Under the pieces are notes generated by a model, which was given only the letters and a program-made list of their open reading frames with translations, made no database searches and was not told the origin of the DNA. 64,000 bases of DNA, taken from the NCBI GenBank assembly GCA_018398805.1, contig JAGFBZ010000736.1, positions 186,001-250,000 on the forward strand. The letters are read 5' to 3'. A program made the translations under genes and the position numbers. This document shows, piece after piece, positions 46,065 to 58,159 of this stretch. The DNA is from Hirundichthys speculiger (Eukaryota > Chordata > Actinopteri > Beloniformes > Exocoetidae). Numbering within the stretch: position 1 is the first letter of the stretch; every line of letters begins with the position of its first letter.

Positions 46065-49000
46065 TCATAGCAGCTCATCCTTGGACTGCTGCTGGAGATC
46101 TGTGACGGCTGGAGATCCACTTTGTTCTTCCGTCTGCTGACCATCCTTCTGCTCTTCTTCCTGGGCCTTTCGTTTCTCTGCTTTGGTCTTGAACCTCAGC
46201 CCGTGACCTGTGAACCACAGAGAGGAGTTAGTCTCCACCAGCTGTCCCTTCACAGACCATTTCAGCAATCAAGAACTATTTACTCAATTTACTTCATTCA
46301 TCTGTTTTTTTATGGAAAAACAGAAAAACATCCTTCCAGTCGCCGTTCTGAAACAAAGGGGCTAAAACCAGAAAGAGACAAAACTGCAGTTCCTCCACCG
46401 GCCGCTAGAGGCCGCAGTTCCTCCACCGGCCGCTAGAGGCCGCAGTTCCTCCACCGACCGCTAGAGGCCGCAGTTCCTCCACCGACCGCCAGAGGCCGTA
46501 GTTCCTCTACTGACCACTAGAGGCTGCAGTTCCTCTACTGACCACTAGAGGCCGCAGTTCCTCTACTGACCACTAGAGGCCGCAGTTCCTCTACTGACCA
46601 CTAGAGGCCGCAGTTCCTCTACTGACCACTAGAGGCCGCAGTTCCCCCACCGACCACCAGAGGCCGCAGTTCCTCCACCGACCACTAGAGGCCGCAGTTC
46701 CTCTACTGACCACTAGAGGCTGCAGTTCCTCTACTGACCACTAGAGGCCGCAGTTCCTCTACTGACCACTAGAGGCTGCAGAAACACTCCCAGAATTCTG
46801 GGACGTTGACAGTTTCTGTCACCTGCCAGGGAACCTGAGCCGTCGCTCTAACATGTTCAAACTTCAAAATCGCGCACGTCAGCATCTTGACTGGTCGTCA
46901 CCCACAGCAGCACTGGTTGAGGTCGGCTCCTCAAACTGGGTCAATTCAACCTCCTCCTGTGGCTGCAGGAGCATCGTACCGTCTCACATCCTGGTGTCTT
47001 ATAGCATGAACTCTTTGTTCATAAAGGAAGAAGTGACAGCGATACAGAAAAACCAGTGTGGAGGAAAACGTCAAACATGTGACCAACGTGACTGAACGGT
47101 GTTTGGTGCACTGACTTGGACAGTCGGCCACTTCTTTAAAAGCCTTCTTCTTACAGCAGCCTCGACACAGGTTGAAGACACATTTATTTCCCTGCAGAGC
47201 AAAAGGGGAAACAATGTTCAAAGTTAATATATATTTCTACTGAAATCAGTATAAAAAAGGAAGAAAGAACATAATCCATCACATAAAACAGTGATTCCCA
47301 AAGTGTGGGCTGGGGATCCCCTGGTGGGCCGTTGCGGTACTGCAGGTGGGCCGTGAGAGGTCATTAAAATTAAACAAATATGTTTTAAATCCTCGATCTT
47401 TTTAAAATGTTTTTTTAATTACTGTAAAATATTAACAACATGATTTAAAAACATTAAGAAGTGATAAAACAAACCAGTTAAGTGTTATTCTACCTTCATC
47501 TTAATTTAATATGACAAGTGTCACCTTATTTATTGACCCCTCACATCAATATCAGAACATAGCTTCTAGTCCTGTATGTTGATCACAGTTGTGATTAAAG
47601 GTTTCAGTGGGCTGTGGAGATTTTTCACATTTCAAATTGGGCCTTGGTGTTCTGAAGTTTGGGAACGGCTGACATAAAACATAAAGCTTCAGTGTAAGAG
47701 CTGCTATCAACGTCTCACTGAGTAAAAATACTGTTTTCCAGCGCGTCTACATCAGGTGAAGAGCGACTGCTTACCTTTGGGTTGCCACACTGTTCACATT
47801 TGAGGTACTTGGCTGCGGGAGGAAACGGGACACTGGTCAGGTTTGTCCTCCAGAAGAGGAACTCTTCAATGCAGCCGACCTTAACTCACGTTTCTGCTCG
47901 GGACAGAAGTTCTTGTTGGGGTGTCGGGATCTTTTCTTCTGCTTATTTTTGGAGAGGGTTTCCGCCGTCCCGTCCAGGTCTTCCAGCGCCCTCTTCTGAC
48001 AGACCGCCTTCTTCACCTCCGACCCCTCACTGGTACCGTTGGTGACCGGCGGCTTCGGCCTGTGAGGTTCCATTAGAGGAGACGACAGTGACGCTGATGG
48101 AGGAAACTGGTCCAGAACCGACAGTGAACAGCCTCAAACCCGTTTAAAATCAGATACGATGAGAAATACCTTCCTCTGTCTCCAAAACGGACGTTTTACT
48201 TCACTGGTGGAAACATCTAGACTACGAATGTACAATAATTTGTCTGAAACTGTAGAAACCAGTGACTCACGCTGGTCGGACGTATGGTTGGCAGATCCAG
48301 TGAGGGAACGGCAGCCCGCTCTCTTTCTGTTCTCCACCTTTTCCTTGAGCCATCTCCTCCTGACAGGACACACAGACAGCTGCTCATCTGCATGTTGAAT
48401 ACGGGTCAGATTTGTGACGACTGGAGCCGGTGGAGCAGCCTGAAGCTTTACTGGTGACCAGGTCCACGTATGGAGCTGATTCCAGCTAGCTGGCTAACAT
48501 CCGTACTGGTGACCAGGTCCACGTATGGAGCTGATTCCAGCTAGCTGGCTAACATCTGTACCTGGCAGCGCCGCCTCAGCTGGTTGCTGACGTCAGTCAA
48601 GCCCTCCAGAGTCTTCACCTTCGCCAGCTCCTCCCTCAGGTCCTGGTGGATCTGCAGACTAAACACAAGCACAAAACTGAGCCTAGCTGAACCCGTCATC
48701 TGAAGAAGAAAAGACAGCCCGTTTTAATTCTCATGACAATAAAAAAAAACAAAAAACTCAAATCATCATCCGTCCACCACCGTGCTTCACAGTGGGTCTG
48801 AGGTGTTCCTGCTGGTGTCCTCCAAACACAGTTCTGGTCTCCACTCTGGGCTCATCTGTCCACAGGACGTCTGCTGGTTTGTTTACCAAACTAAGTCCTG
48901 GGTTCCCCCAGAAGAAGTGCTGCGGTCCACCTGGGGTCCACCTGGGGTCCACCTGCGGTCCAGCTGGGGTGCAGCTGGGGTGCAGCTGGGGACCAGCTTT

Positions 49001-52000
49001 GGTCCACCTCTAGTCCAGCTGTGATCCAGCTGGGGTGCAGCTCGGTCCAGCTGGGGTCCAGCTGGGGTGCAGCTGCGGTCCACCTCTGGTCCAGCTGTGA
49101 TCCAGCTGGGGTCCAGTTGTGGTCCACCTGCGGTCCAGCTGTGATCCAGCTGGGGTGCAGCTGCGGTCCACCTGCGGTCCACCTGCGGTCCAGTTTTACA
49201 GCAGCTTCTCTCTGCACTCAGCGAGACCTCAGGCTCCATCCGGAGCGTTTCAGAGGAGAAGCGGCTCGGCTGGACTCACGAGTTACGTTTCACTCGAAGG
49301 TTTCAAGATCACGTTTAGTTTGTTTCTTCAAAAGACGCTTATTACACCTGGTCTTGTTCTTTCTGCTCTAATATACCTGAAGAGACACCTGCTGGTCAGA
49401 ATAAGCACTGCAGCACACAGTTAACGGTGTGTTGAGCATAATCAGTTCTGTAAAGGAAAGGGCTCAACGTTAGCCCTAACCCTGACCCCACCCAGCAGGA
49501 CCGCTGGGACAGAGGAGAGACGTACGTGTGATGCCAAAGCTTGAAGAGGTGGGCGCGTACGTAGGACAGGGAGCAGGGGGGGTGCTGCTTCACCACCTGC
49601 AGATATTCGTCAGCCATCTCCCACACGGGGGGGCTGCGGCCCTCAAACAGCGCTGGGTTATGGAGGTTCCCCTCTGAGAATAACAGGACAGAAACTGGCG
49701 TCAACACGTCTGTGCTGCATCACGCTAACAGGGAACAAAGATGCTCTGTGAGGGTAAATGTCCTGCTCTGACCTGCACTCATCACTCCCTGCACGCCGGT
49801 TTCCTGGATGCAGCGCTCCACGTCGCTGAGGTGCTGGATGTTCCCGTTAGCAAACACGGGAATATTTACTGCCTGCCTGCAGCACAAACAGACAAAACAG
49901 AGATCAATTCAGCCACGCGGGTGACGAGATCCGGTTCTTGAATCAAGAACACCACTCAGGCGCAGAGCCGTCGTCTCCCTGGCGGCCACTCACCGCACCG
50001 CCTGGATGTGCTCCCAGCTGGCGATGCCGGTCATGGCTCCCTTCTGGTCTTTGGTTCTGCCGTGGACTGTCAGCAACTGGGACCAGGACGGAGGTTGGAA
50101 ATAAAAATCAGCAGGTTAGACGTCATCACGGCTTTCACGGAGTCAAAGACGCAGCAGGTTCGTAGCAAAGGTCGTACCTGACATCCAGCTTTCTCCAGCA
50201 TCTGGGCGTATCGTACCGTCTTCTCGATTTCCTTGAAGACACGGATCTTACATGTGATTGGAACCGAGAGCTTCTCATTGGCTAACCTGACTGACAAATA
50301 AGCAGGAAGTTTTCGTGTCCTCATACAGTGGAACTGGCTTAAAAACAGGTAAAAACAGATGTTTACACAGAGTTCAGGAGATTTTTTTTCTCCTCCATGA
50401 AGTTGAGGAAATCTTTCCTGGTTTAGGGAAGAAAAAACATCAACAAATCAAGAATAATGAGGATTTCTGACTCAAAAGTCTGTTTGATACACTCAGTGTT
50501 TGGTAGAAGAACCTTTAAACTATTTAACTGGACTCAAACATTTCTGTGGTCCTCCACAGGCGTCCATCTGACCCAGACTCTACATCCGCCTGACCAGACT
50601 CTACATCCGCCTGACCAGACTCTACATCCGCCTGACCAGACTCTACATCCGCCTGACCAGACTCTACATCCGCCTGACCAGACTCTACATCCGCCTGACC
50701 AGACTCTACATCCGCCTGACCCTCTAATCCGCCTGACCAGGACTCTAGACTCTAGCTCTACATCCGCCTGACCAGACTCTAGATCCGCCTGACAGACTCT
50801 ACATCCCCTGACCAGACTCTACATCCGCCTGACCAGACTACATCCGCCTGACCAGACTCTACATCCGCCTGACCAGACTCTACATCCGCCTGACCAGACT
50901 CTACATCCGCCTGACCAGACTCTACATCCGCCTGACCAGACTCTACATCCGCCTGACCAGACTCTACATCCGCCTGACCAGACTCTACATCCGCCTGACC
51001 AGACTCTACATCCGCCTGACCAGACTCTACATCCGCCTGACCAGACTCTACATCCGCCTGACCAGACTCTAGATCCGCCTGACCAGACTCTACATCCGCC
51101 TGACCAGACTCTACATCCGCCTGACCAGACTCTAGATCCGCCTAAGACTCTATCCGCCTGACCAGACTCTAGATCCGCCTGACCAGACTCTACATCCCCC
51201 TGACCAGACTCTACATCCGTCCGCCTGACCAGACTCTACATCCGCCTGACTCTAGACTCCGCCTACATCCTACATCCGCCTGACCAGACTCTACATCCGC
51301 CTGACCAGACTCTCTACATCCGCCTGACCAGACCAGACTCTACCATCCGCCGCCAGACTGACCAGACTCTACATCCGCCTGACCAGACTCTACATCCGCC
51401 TGACCAGACTCTACCACCAGACTCTACAGCTCCGCCTGACCAGACTCTACATCCGCCTGACCAGACTCTACAACATCCGCCTGACCAGACTCTACATCCG
51501 CCTGACCAGACTCTACATCCGCCTGAGACCCGCCTGACCAGACTCTAGATCCGCCTGACCAGACTCTACTCATCCCTGACCAGACTCTACATCCGCCTGA
51601 CCAGACTCTACATCCGCCTACATCCGCCTGACCAGACTCTACATCCGCCTGACCAGACTCTACATCCCCCTGACCAGACTCTACATCCGCCTGTCAGACT
51701 CTACATCCGCCTGACCAGACTCTACATCCGCCTGACCAGACTCTAGATCCGCCTTACCAGACTCTAGATCCGCCTGACCAGACTCTAGATCCACCTGTAA
51801 GACTCTGGTGGATCTGACTTCAGTTATGGGTCTTCTCGATGTCTTGAGACTGTTCCAGAAGATCCACAGACTCTTCTTTCCTCATAAAGTTCTCATTTAG
51901 CGAAGTTCACAAATCCCAGCAGCAGCAGCAAAGCTGTCCCACATCACGATGCCGCCACTGCCATGCTTCAACAGCTGGGATGGTGTTCTGAAGCCTGCAA

Positions 52001-55000
52001 GGTTCCCCTCTTCCCTCCAAACATAGCAGTGATCATTATAGTCATCAGACCACAGGAGATGTCTCCAACAACAAAGATCTTCATCAGTTAGCCCGTCAGA
52101 AGCTTCTAACGCTGAAACGTTCATTTCTAGGATTAGTTGAAGACTGCAGACAACTTAATGGATATAAACTTCCACCTCTGATGAAAGTAAGTAAAAATGC
52201 TCTCTGACATCATTCTGATGTTTTACAATTAGGTCCAGGTCAAATTAACCGGTTAACAGGTCACATTAAATGAGATGCTGTTCTTGAACCCTTTGGAGTT
52301 CATGCTGAAGTCTGGCCCAGTGTTTCCGCTAGAAAAAATTGGCACCGGACAATGTAACCGGCAAGTTTTAAATTTACCGGACAAATGTTTGAAATTCCGG
52401 TCACAGAGGCTATATGAGTTTATTGAGGTTAAAAATAAATCATATGCAGTAGTACGATATCAATGCAAGTCATGTAATAGTATTTTTATAGAAAAACAGG
52501 CTATTTCAAATAAAATAAGTCCCGTCAATTGACTCACGGGCTTAACTTGAAAAAATAAATAAATATTGCAGAAGCTTGCGCTCTTCTGACACATGAATGA
52601 ACATAAAAAGATGAAGGCCTATATACTCTAAGATAAAACAATTTGCAAACAAATAAAAAACACATCTGGAGTGGCAAATAACATTTTAATAACGTGGCCA
52701 TACTGCCAACTTGAAATAAAATAATGTCCGTTCGCTATATGCGTTTGAAATAAATCGGAATAAAAACTGAAAACAAACAGGGGAAATCCCTTCACCTAGT
52801 TCTGGTGTATGACAGTTTACTTTTTACGCATTTTTGCAGCAATCAAAATCAAAAGTGTCAAGTGTCTCTCCACAACTTGCAATGCGCATCAGTCTTGTGA
52901 CTTTGTCCTCCCCAGGCGACTCCGCTGTGCTGTTTTAATTCGGTTCTGCAGAGAGAAACCTCTCTGCTGGCACACTGGAGACAGGGATCACACAGGCCAT
53001 CTGGGCCAGGTGAGCCACTCGGGGTAGATTTCACTGAAATCCCTGATGAGAACTTCACAGGCCGTTGAGAAGTTCAAGCCTCCATAACCGCGGAGCGCTG
53101 TCATGACGGAGATGGCATCTCTGCGCGCACTTGTGGCATCAATGAGTGGGGCTGTGGCTGGAGCCGACTCGTCCTCACACACTACTCATTCATTAAAAAA
53201 AGTATATGTTTTTTCATAAAATTATGTGGAAATTACCCATTTTATTACAACTGAAATTGTGCTTGGGAGGAGTATTTTCACCGGACATTTTGACCAGAGA
53301 GATTATAAAATACCGGACTTTGGCATATTTTACCGGATAAAGTCCGGCAATTACCGGACAACGGAAACCCTGGTCTGGCCTGAATTATTAACCTCAGAAC
53401 CCCACTGTTGAAACTGTGACCAGTATGGAGTTATTCAAGCTGGAACACAGAGAAAGATTTATTTCCCCACATGGATGTAGCTGGACATGAAGGGATGGAG
53501 GTATGGAGAGATGGAGGGATGAATGGATGGAGGCGGTGGAGGTAAGGAGGGATGGAGGTATGGTGATATGGATGGATGGGATGGAGAGATGGAGGGATGG
53601 AGGTAAGGAGGTATGAAGGGGTGGAGGGATGGAGAGAATGGAGGGATGAGGGGATGGAGGTATGAAGGAGTGGAGGTATGGAGAGAATGGAGGGATGAGG
53701 GGATGGAGGTAAGGAGGTATGAAGGGGTGGAGGGATGGAGAGAATGGAGGGATGAAGGGATGAAAGGATGAAGGAGTGGGGTGATTCTATTGGCTCCAGA
53801 GACCATTTTTAAGGCCACAGTCCAGGAAGGTTGGAACCGTGCACTCACACAGCAGCGCTGCAGAAACACTGGATGGTGGGCTGCTAAGTACAAGAGAACA
53901 GCACAGCTGGTCCCACCACCTGCTGGGACCAGCTCATGTGATGCAACGCTACAGTCCCACACAAGAGTTCTGCAGCGCTTGACATCAATCCATTCAAACC
54001 AACCAGCCCTGACTCATCAACCCGCCACGCATACAACTAAACCTGGATATCATTGTGAAAAATAGACTCCAAAAGCAACCTCTACCATGAAAACAAAATG
54101 GGAACCAAACCAGAGCTTTGAGGAACTCCAGAAGCGAGAGGAGCTGCAGAAGAGCAGCATCACTGAGGAGCAGACAATCCACTCCATCAGGTGTAACAAT
54201 GGCCACTGTTACATGATACAGAATTTTGTTGTATTTTTGTACAATGACAATAAAGATTCTTATCTTATCTTATCTTATGATGTTTTTTAATTTGGAATTA
54301 ATTATTCTGAATTAAATAATTCCGAATTAAACTATTTTCCTTTGAGTTTACATGGAAATAGTAATTTCGAATGGAGGTTTACATGGAAAACACGTTTGTT
54401 CAACTTTTTCCAACTCCGCTTAAGGTCCTGGGGGTTGGGAAGGGTTCTGATTGGATGGGGGGGGGGGGGGGGGGTCCTTTTACGTATTTACAAAACAAAC
54501 TTACTCGATTAGCAACAACATGGAGGACTACACTATTAGCATCCTTTTTGGATTTGTTTTGATTTTATTTTTGAAGCACGACAACATCATGTCGATGCAT
54601 TTCTTTTGAAAACAAGCCCAGCGTGGAATATAAGCGTCATCGCGACAGACGGGCAAGAGAACGAGCATGCGCAGAAAGACGGGAATTAATTTAAAGCAGA
54701 ATAAGTGTATACATGACCGGGGAATTATTCTATTCGGATTTTAAATCAGAATAAACCAGCCACTTACTTCGGAATTAAGTTTAATTCGGAATGGACATTT
54801 TCATTCAGAATTAGGTGTTTACATGGTAACTTTTTAATCATTTTAAATCGGATTTAATTTAAATTCTGAATTATAGAGGAATTACACTTCCCATGTAAAC
54901 GCACTAATTGGGACACCTGATACTGACCGTTTTTATTTGGCCAGAACAGAAGAAAAAGGGACAACCCAGTGGACATCAGGAAAGGTTTCCTCAACTTTTA

Positions 55001-55605
55001 GAGAATATCAAACAGACTTACTCATCTTCTCCAGCAGCTCCCACTCATCCTGGAGGAAAACTCCATAGTGGCCTAAAAAAACAGTTCAGTGTTATTTCCA
55101 GTCAGATCTTCCTTCAGGTCCTTTAAAGAACAGAACCTTCAGAAAAGCAGGTATTGTGGTGCACCTCTCTTAGCGATCATCTGCGGACAGCCGAGGTTGA
55201 GGTCGATGGCGTCGCAGTGATCTTGAGCCAGCAGAGCTGCTCGAATGAACACCTCTGGATCGTTGGCACAAAACTGACACAGACACAGAGCGTCAGTGAC
55301 TGACACCTGGAACTACAGCTTCACAGAACCTTCTTCTATGTCAGCGTCGGGCAGCGTCTTCCTCTCACCTGAGTGATCAGAGGTCTGTCCTCCTCGCAGA
55401 CTTCGCTGTACAGATTCTCCCTCCTGTAGTTGGCGTCTCGGACGAACACCTGGGCGTGCAGCATGGGCGTGTAGCAGAGCTGAGCGCCGTGTCTGCGGCT
55501 CAGCAGGCGCCAGGCCAGCTCGCTCTGGTCCACCATGGGCGCCACCACGAAGCGGGCCTCCTTCAGGGTCTTCCTCCAGAATTCAAAGCCCCCGAGCTTC
55601 TCCAT
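46065..55605 (-). CDS. dus1l: DUS1L, tRNA-dihydrouridine(16/17) synthase-like, 13 exons
   Basis: FMN-dependent enzyme reducing uridine to dihydrouridine in the tRNA D-loop. Exons: 55605-55369, 55273-55165, 55072-55022, 50290-50178, 50076-49994, 49876-49773, 49673-49526, 48658-48562, 48359-48271, 48059-47890, 47812-47775, 47191-47116 and 46207-46065. All have AG/GT sites and phases join to one frame ending DELL, stop at 46067-46065. Start [10 protein letters not shown]. Landmarks: [40 protein letters not shown] (catalytic Cys), [57 protein letters not shown], and a C-terminal Cys cluster ([12 protein letters not shown]...CRGCCKKK). This order matches vertebrate DUS1L. Phases and landmarks are intact; it looks functional. 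The third intron (50291-55021) carries most of the repeats. Confidence 0.96.
46386..46780. repeat. 28-bp minisatellite, inverted relative to the 37-39 kb array
   Basis: About 14 units of CCTCTACTGACCACTAGAGG plus CCGCAGTT, the reverse complement of the unit at 37114-38900. Lies in the last intron of DUS1L. The first units differ (CCACCGGCCGCTAGAGGCC). Confidence 0.95.
47289..47671. mobile_element. hAT MITE, family A copy 3 (DUS1L intron)
   Basis: CAGTGATTCCCAAAGTGTGG at the left and AAGTTTGGGAACGGCTG at the right, flanked by ACATAAAA at 47281-47288 and 47672-47679. Confidence 0.93.
48450..48559. repeat. 55-bp tandem duplication next to a DUS1L splice donor
   Basis: Two near-perfect 55-bp copies (ACTGGTGACCAGGTCCACGT ... 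CTAGCTGGCTAACAT(C)CGT) at 48450-48504 and 48505-48559. The second ends immediately beside the GT donor of the exon at 48562-48658. Confidence 0.93.
48758..48923 (-). pseudogene. Tc1-like transposase fragment
   Basis: The minus-strand frame reads [20 protein letters not shown] then [16 protein letters not shown], matching the Tc1 catalytic region (WTDES...HLRPTxKHGGGxxM). Truncated on its 3'-coding side; the 11-bp satellite begins just upstream of it in coding orientation. Confidence 0.75.
48924..49195. repeat. 11-bp minisatellite (GGTCCAGCTGG)
   Basis: About 25 units of GGTCCACCTGG, GGTGCAGCTGG, GATCCAGCTGG and similar, in perfect or near-perfect 11-bp register. Sits in a DUS1L intron directly abutting the Tc1 fragment. 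Confidence 0.92.
50575..51795. repeat. 21-bp minisatellite in DUS1L intron 3
   Basis: Unit CATCCGCCTGACCAGACTCTA, about 55 copies. Homogeneous blocks alternate with stretches of partial units and small deletions (around 50715-50840, 51140-51280, 51310-51545). Confidence 0.97.
51795..52140 (-). pseudogene. Tc1-like transposase fragment
   Basis: The minus-strand frame (52124-51897) has [18 protein letters not shown] and [17 protein letters not shown], the Tc1 catalytic-core pattern W-S-D-E...VWR...KHGGGS-MxWG-F-AA, with the Glu and spacing degenerate. It abuts the end of the 21-bp array. Confidence 0.75.
52318..53373 (-). mobile_element. hAT element family D, copy 2, with a transposase remnant
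   Basis: Starts CAGTGTTTCCGCTAG and ends with CGGAAACCCTG. GTCTGGCC is duplicated at 52310-52317 and 53374-53381. On the minus strand (about 53180-52855) broken frames read [18 protein letters not shown] then, after a frameshift, [17 protein letters not shown], which resembles the C-terminal dimerisation region of hAT transposases. It is therefore an internally deleted derivative of an autonomous element. The 698-bp copy in the 42-bp array lacks this core and lies in the opposite orientation. Confidence 0.88.
53488..53780. repeat. Degenerate GGATGGAG/GTATGGAG repeat
   Basis: About 290 bp of imperfect ATGGAGGGATGGAG-type units, purine-rich on the plus strand, with a roughly 70-80 bp block (GAATGGAGGGATGAGGGGAT) repeated. 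In DUS1L intron 3. Confidence 0.85.
54195..54290 (+). repeat. LINE 3' tail with (TCTTA)n
   Basis: TTGTATTTTTGTACAATGAC then AATAAAGATTCTTATCTTAT with further TCTTA units, the usual 3' end of a teleost non-LTR element. Confidence 0.6.
54290..54907. mobile_element. AT-rich inverted-repeat MITE-like element
   Basis: Repeated TTCCGAATTAAA / TTTAATTCGGAA motifs and TTTACATGG / CCATGTAAAC occur in inverse orientation at the two sides; the right end is CCATGTAAACGCACTAATTG. A G run (about 17 bases) lies near 54459-54475. Exact left end and target site not resolved. Confidence 0.5.
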
Positions 55606-55649
55606 CACAGCTGAATTTACCGGAGCACACACAGCAGAAGATCGTTAAA

Positions 55650-57440
55650 GATGAGAGAGCGCCATCTTAGTCGTGGATTGTTCCCACAATCCACTGGGGC
55701 AGTCAGGAGACTCAAGATAGCAGTCATGGAAGAGAAAATGAGAACATAACAGTCAATCAAGGCCTGGACCCTCACAGACGTGGACCCTCACAGACCCTCT
55801 GAGGCAGTCATGTTTCTGTGTTGTTGTTTACGTCTCTCTGTAATTCCACCACCAACCACCAGATGGCAGCGCAGGTTCTTTTCTGCAGCGCTGCAGCCAG
55901 CAGAGCTGTGCTTCTTATTTGTTAAGCAGAAACTTCCTTTAGGGCTCCTACAGACTGTACGATCAAGAGTCAGCCTTCTGTAGCTCAGACACAGCAACGC
56001 AGCAAATCAAGAACATCTTACGTGAGTCGGCTTTAATCAATCTATTGTTCTGTGTTGAGAACGAGAATACAGCAGCTGACATGAAGAAGAATACATTCCC
56101 CCATCACATTTACGCATGTCAACGTGTAGGTCATCTGGAGACAGGTCACTTCTGGGTGGACCATGAGCAGGTTTTGTTGTAGTTCCTGGATCCGGATCCT
56201 GCTTCAGCTCACCTGATTCACCTGACTGGATCATTGATCACAACCTGATTGAGATTCAGTCATCTGAACCAGGAGAGAAACATCTGAGACAAGCAGGACA
56301 GAGGCCCTCCAGGACTGGACCTGGACACTCCTGATTGCTGTATTTAAGTAAAATGTGTCGTATTCAATTAAAATACAACAGATTTGATTTAAAAACGAGC
56401 GTCTCGGGAATCTCTTCAGGTTTTATTTTTGTTATTCCAGATTATTTCAGCTCTTGCGGACAGAAACGTACATTTCTTTATACCTTTCACATAAACAGAT
56501 TTGCTGAAGTTAAACGGCTACCAGGAAAATATTGAAGTATTTTTGTCCGTGATTGTATTCTGTGTTTGACTAAAGTTGATCACAGTTAAGAGGTGCTTTT
56601 AGAGCTTAAAACACTAAAAATGTTCGTGTCTGACAACAAGAACAGCAGCCCGACGATAACTCGGATTTCAGATGTTATTTCAGTTTTTTTTAAGTGTTTT
56701 AAAATCAGATTTTCTCTCTGTCTCTGGTTTAGCTGCAGCTGCTAACTGACATGAAACACGTGACTCTGCGGTTAAAAACTGCAGCTGCTTCAACTTCAAC
56801 GACATAAAGACACGCACGTCCGTGGTCCTGGGAGGACTCAGGGACTCGATCCGAATGAGTTCGGGCAGAAAATCACCTGTTTCACCTGGTTTTTCCGTCA
56901 GAGTTGAAGAAAGTTCCCGACGCGGAGGTGCCAACCGGGTGCAACGGCCAAATAATGCCGGCGGGGAACAGGTCTTCTTACCCAGAGTTCCTTCTTCTCC
57001 TGACGCGAGGTAACGAGCTGAGGTGTGCTACCGCCACCTATTTGGCTGGAGTGTATAAAAATGGTAAACTAAAAGATTAATTAAATTAAAAAGAATAAAA
57101 CTAACTTTAAAAGCATAACATTGAATTGAACTGATATAATAATTAGATTGAAAATGTAATTAAAAAGAATAAAATGAAATGAAACAAAAAAATTAAATAA
57201 AATTTAATAAAAGTTAAATAGGATGACCCTGTTCTGGTGGGGATGATGGTTAGTGTCGTCTCCATGCAGCTCAGAGGCATCTCAGTCCGTAGCCTCAAAA
57301 TATGAGAGTTCTTAATGAACTCAGTACAGAAAAGAGTGATGCAGTTTAAACCTTTTACACTCTAAAACACATTTATATGTTATTTTGTATATTCTCCATA
57401 TATTTGGAGATATATTCCTACTGGTAGTCATTTTAATACA
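55650..57440. other. Upstream of DUS1L: no gene seen; possible promoter near 56.8-57.0 kb
   Basis: CpG-containing sequence at 56810-57010 could be the DUS1L 5' non-coding exon/promoter (inference). The tail CATCTGAGACAAGCAGGACA ... GGACTGGACCTGGACACTCC at 56284-56332 looks like a common fish repeat end. 57050-57440 is AT-rich low-complexity sequence. No recognised coding exon. Confidence 0.4.
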
Positions 57441-57610
57441 TTGGGCCCGATCTTGCACCTCCTATACCCAATACCCAATACCCATTACCTGCAAATTTCA
57501 GATTTAGGAGCCTCTGCCAACCGAAATGCAATCTTCCACCTCCCAAAACCTGCTCCCATTTTGCCGACTCCCTTACTCACATTGTGGGCGCGGCAATGGG
57601 CGTGTCTCTT

Positions 57611-57755
57611 GCGCTTTCCACGAATTCGGTATCTTGCGGTACCTGTATCTCGCAGATTTTGGGTATTGGGTAATGGGTGGTCTGACCACCCATTACCCAA
57701 TACCCAAAATCTGCGAGATACCAGTACCGCAAGATACCGAGTTTGTGGAAAGCGC
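57611..57755. repeat. Near-perfect hairpin, about 72-bp arms
   Basis: GCGCTTTCCACGAATTCGGT ... GGGTAATGGGTGGTC is followed at once by its inverse, TGACCACCCATTACCC ... ACCGAGTTTGTGGAAAGCGC. Essentially no loop; few mismatches. Confidence 0.92.
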
Positions 57756-58159
57756 AACTGGCATGTCGGTGCGTAAAAAAGCGCGTCCAAATCGCGTCAT
57801 TGCGCGTCCACCCAGTCAGTTGTGGACTGCACAACCGGCTCTACCTCTCGATTATGCATCACTGTATTACTTTCATACGTTATTATTCTCTTAAGGGCAG
57901 ATGATGTCTGTACAGCTGTGGCATGATCTCATCCAGATGTTTGCTGTGGAGGAAACGAGGAGATCACAGAACTCTGTTGTGGAGTTTCTTGTACTGTGCT
58001 CGTATCCCTCTGACCCTCTCCTTGCACTCGGAGCACCTGAGATGTTCTCAGTGGTAGAAGGTAGATGTCATCATACGTGTTCCTCTGGCTCAATGCTCAT
58101 CCATTGATCCGTTCTGCAGTATTTTAAAAAGCACCGCTCCCAGCGGCTGTGCGTCTTGG

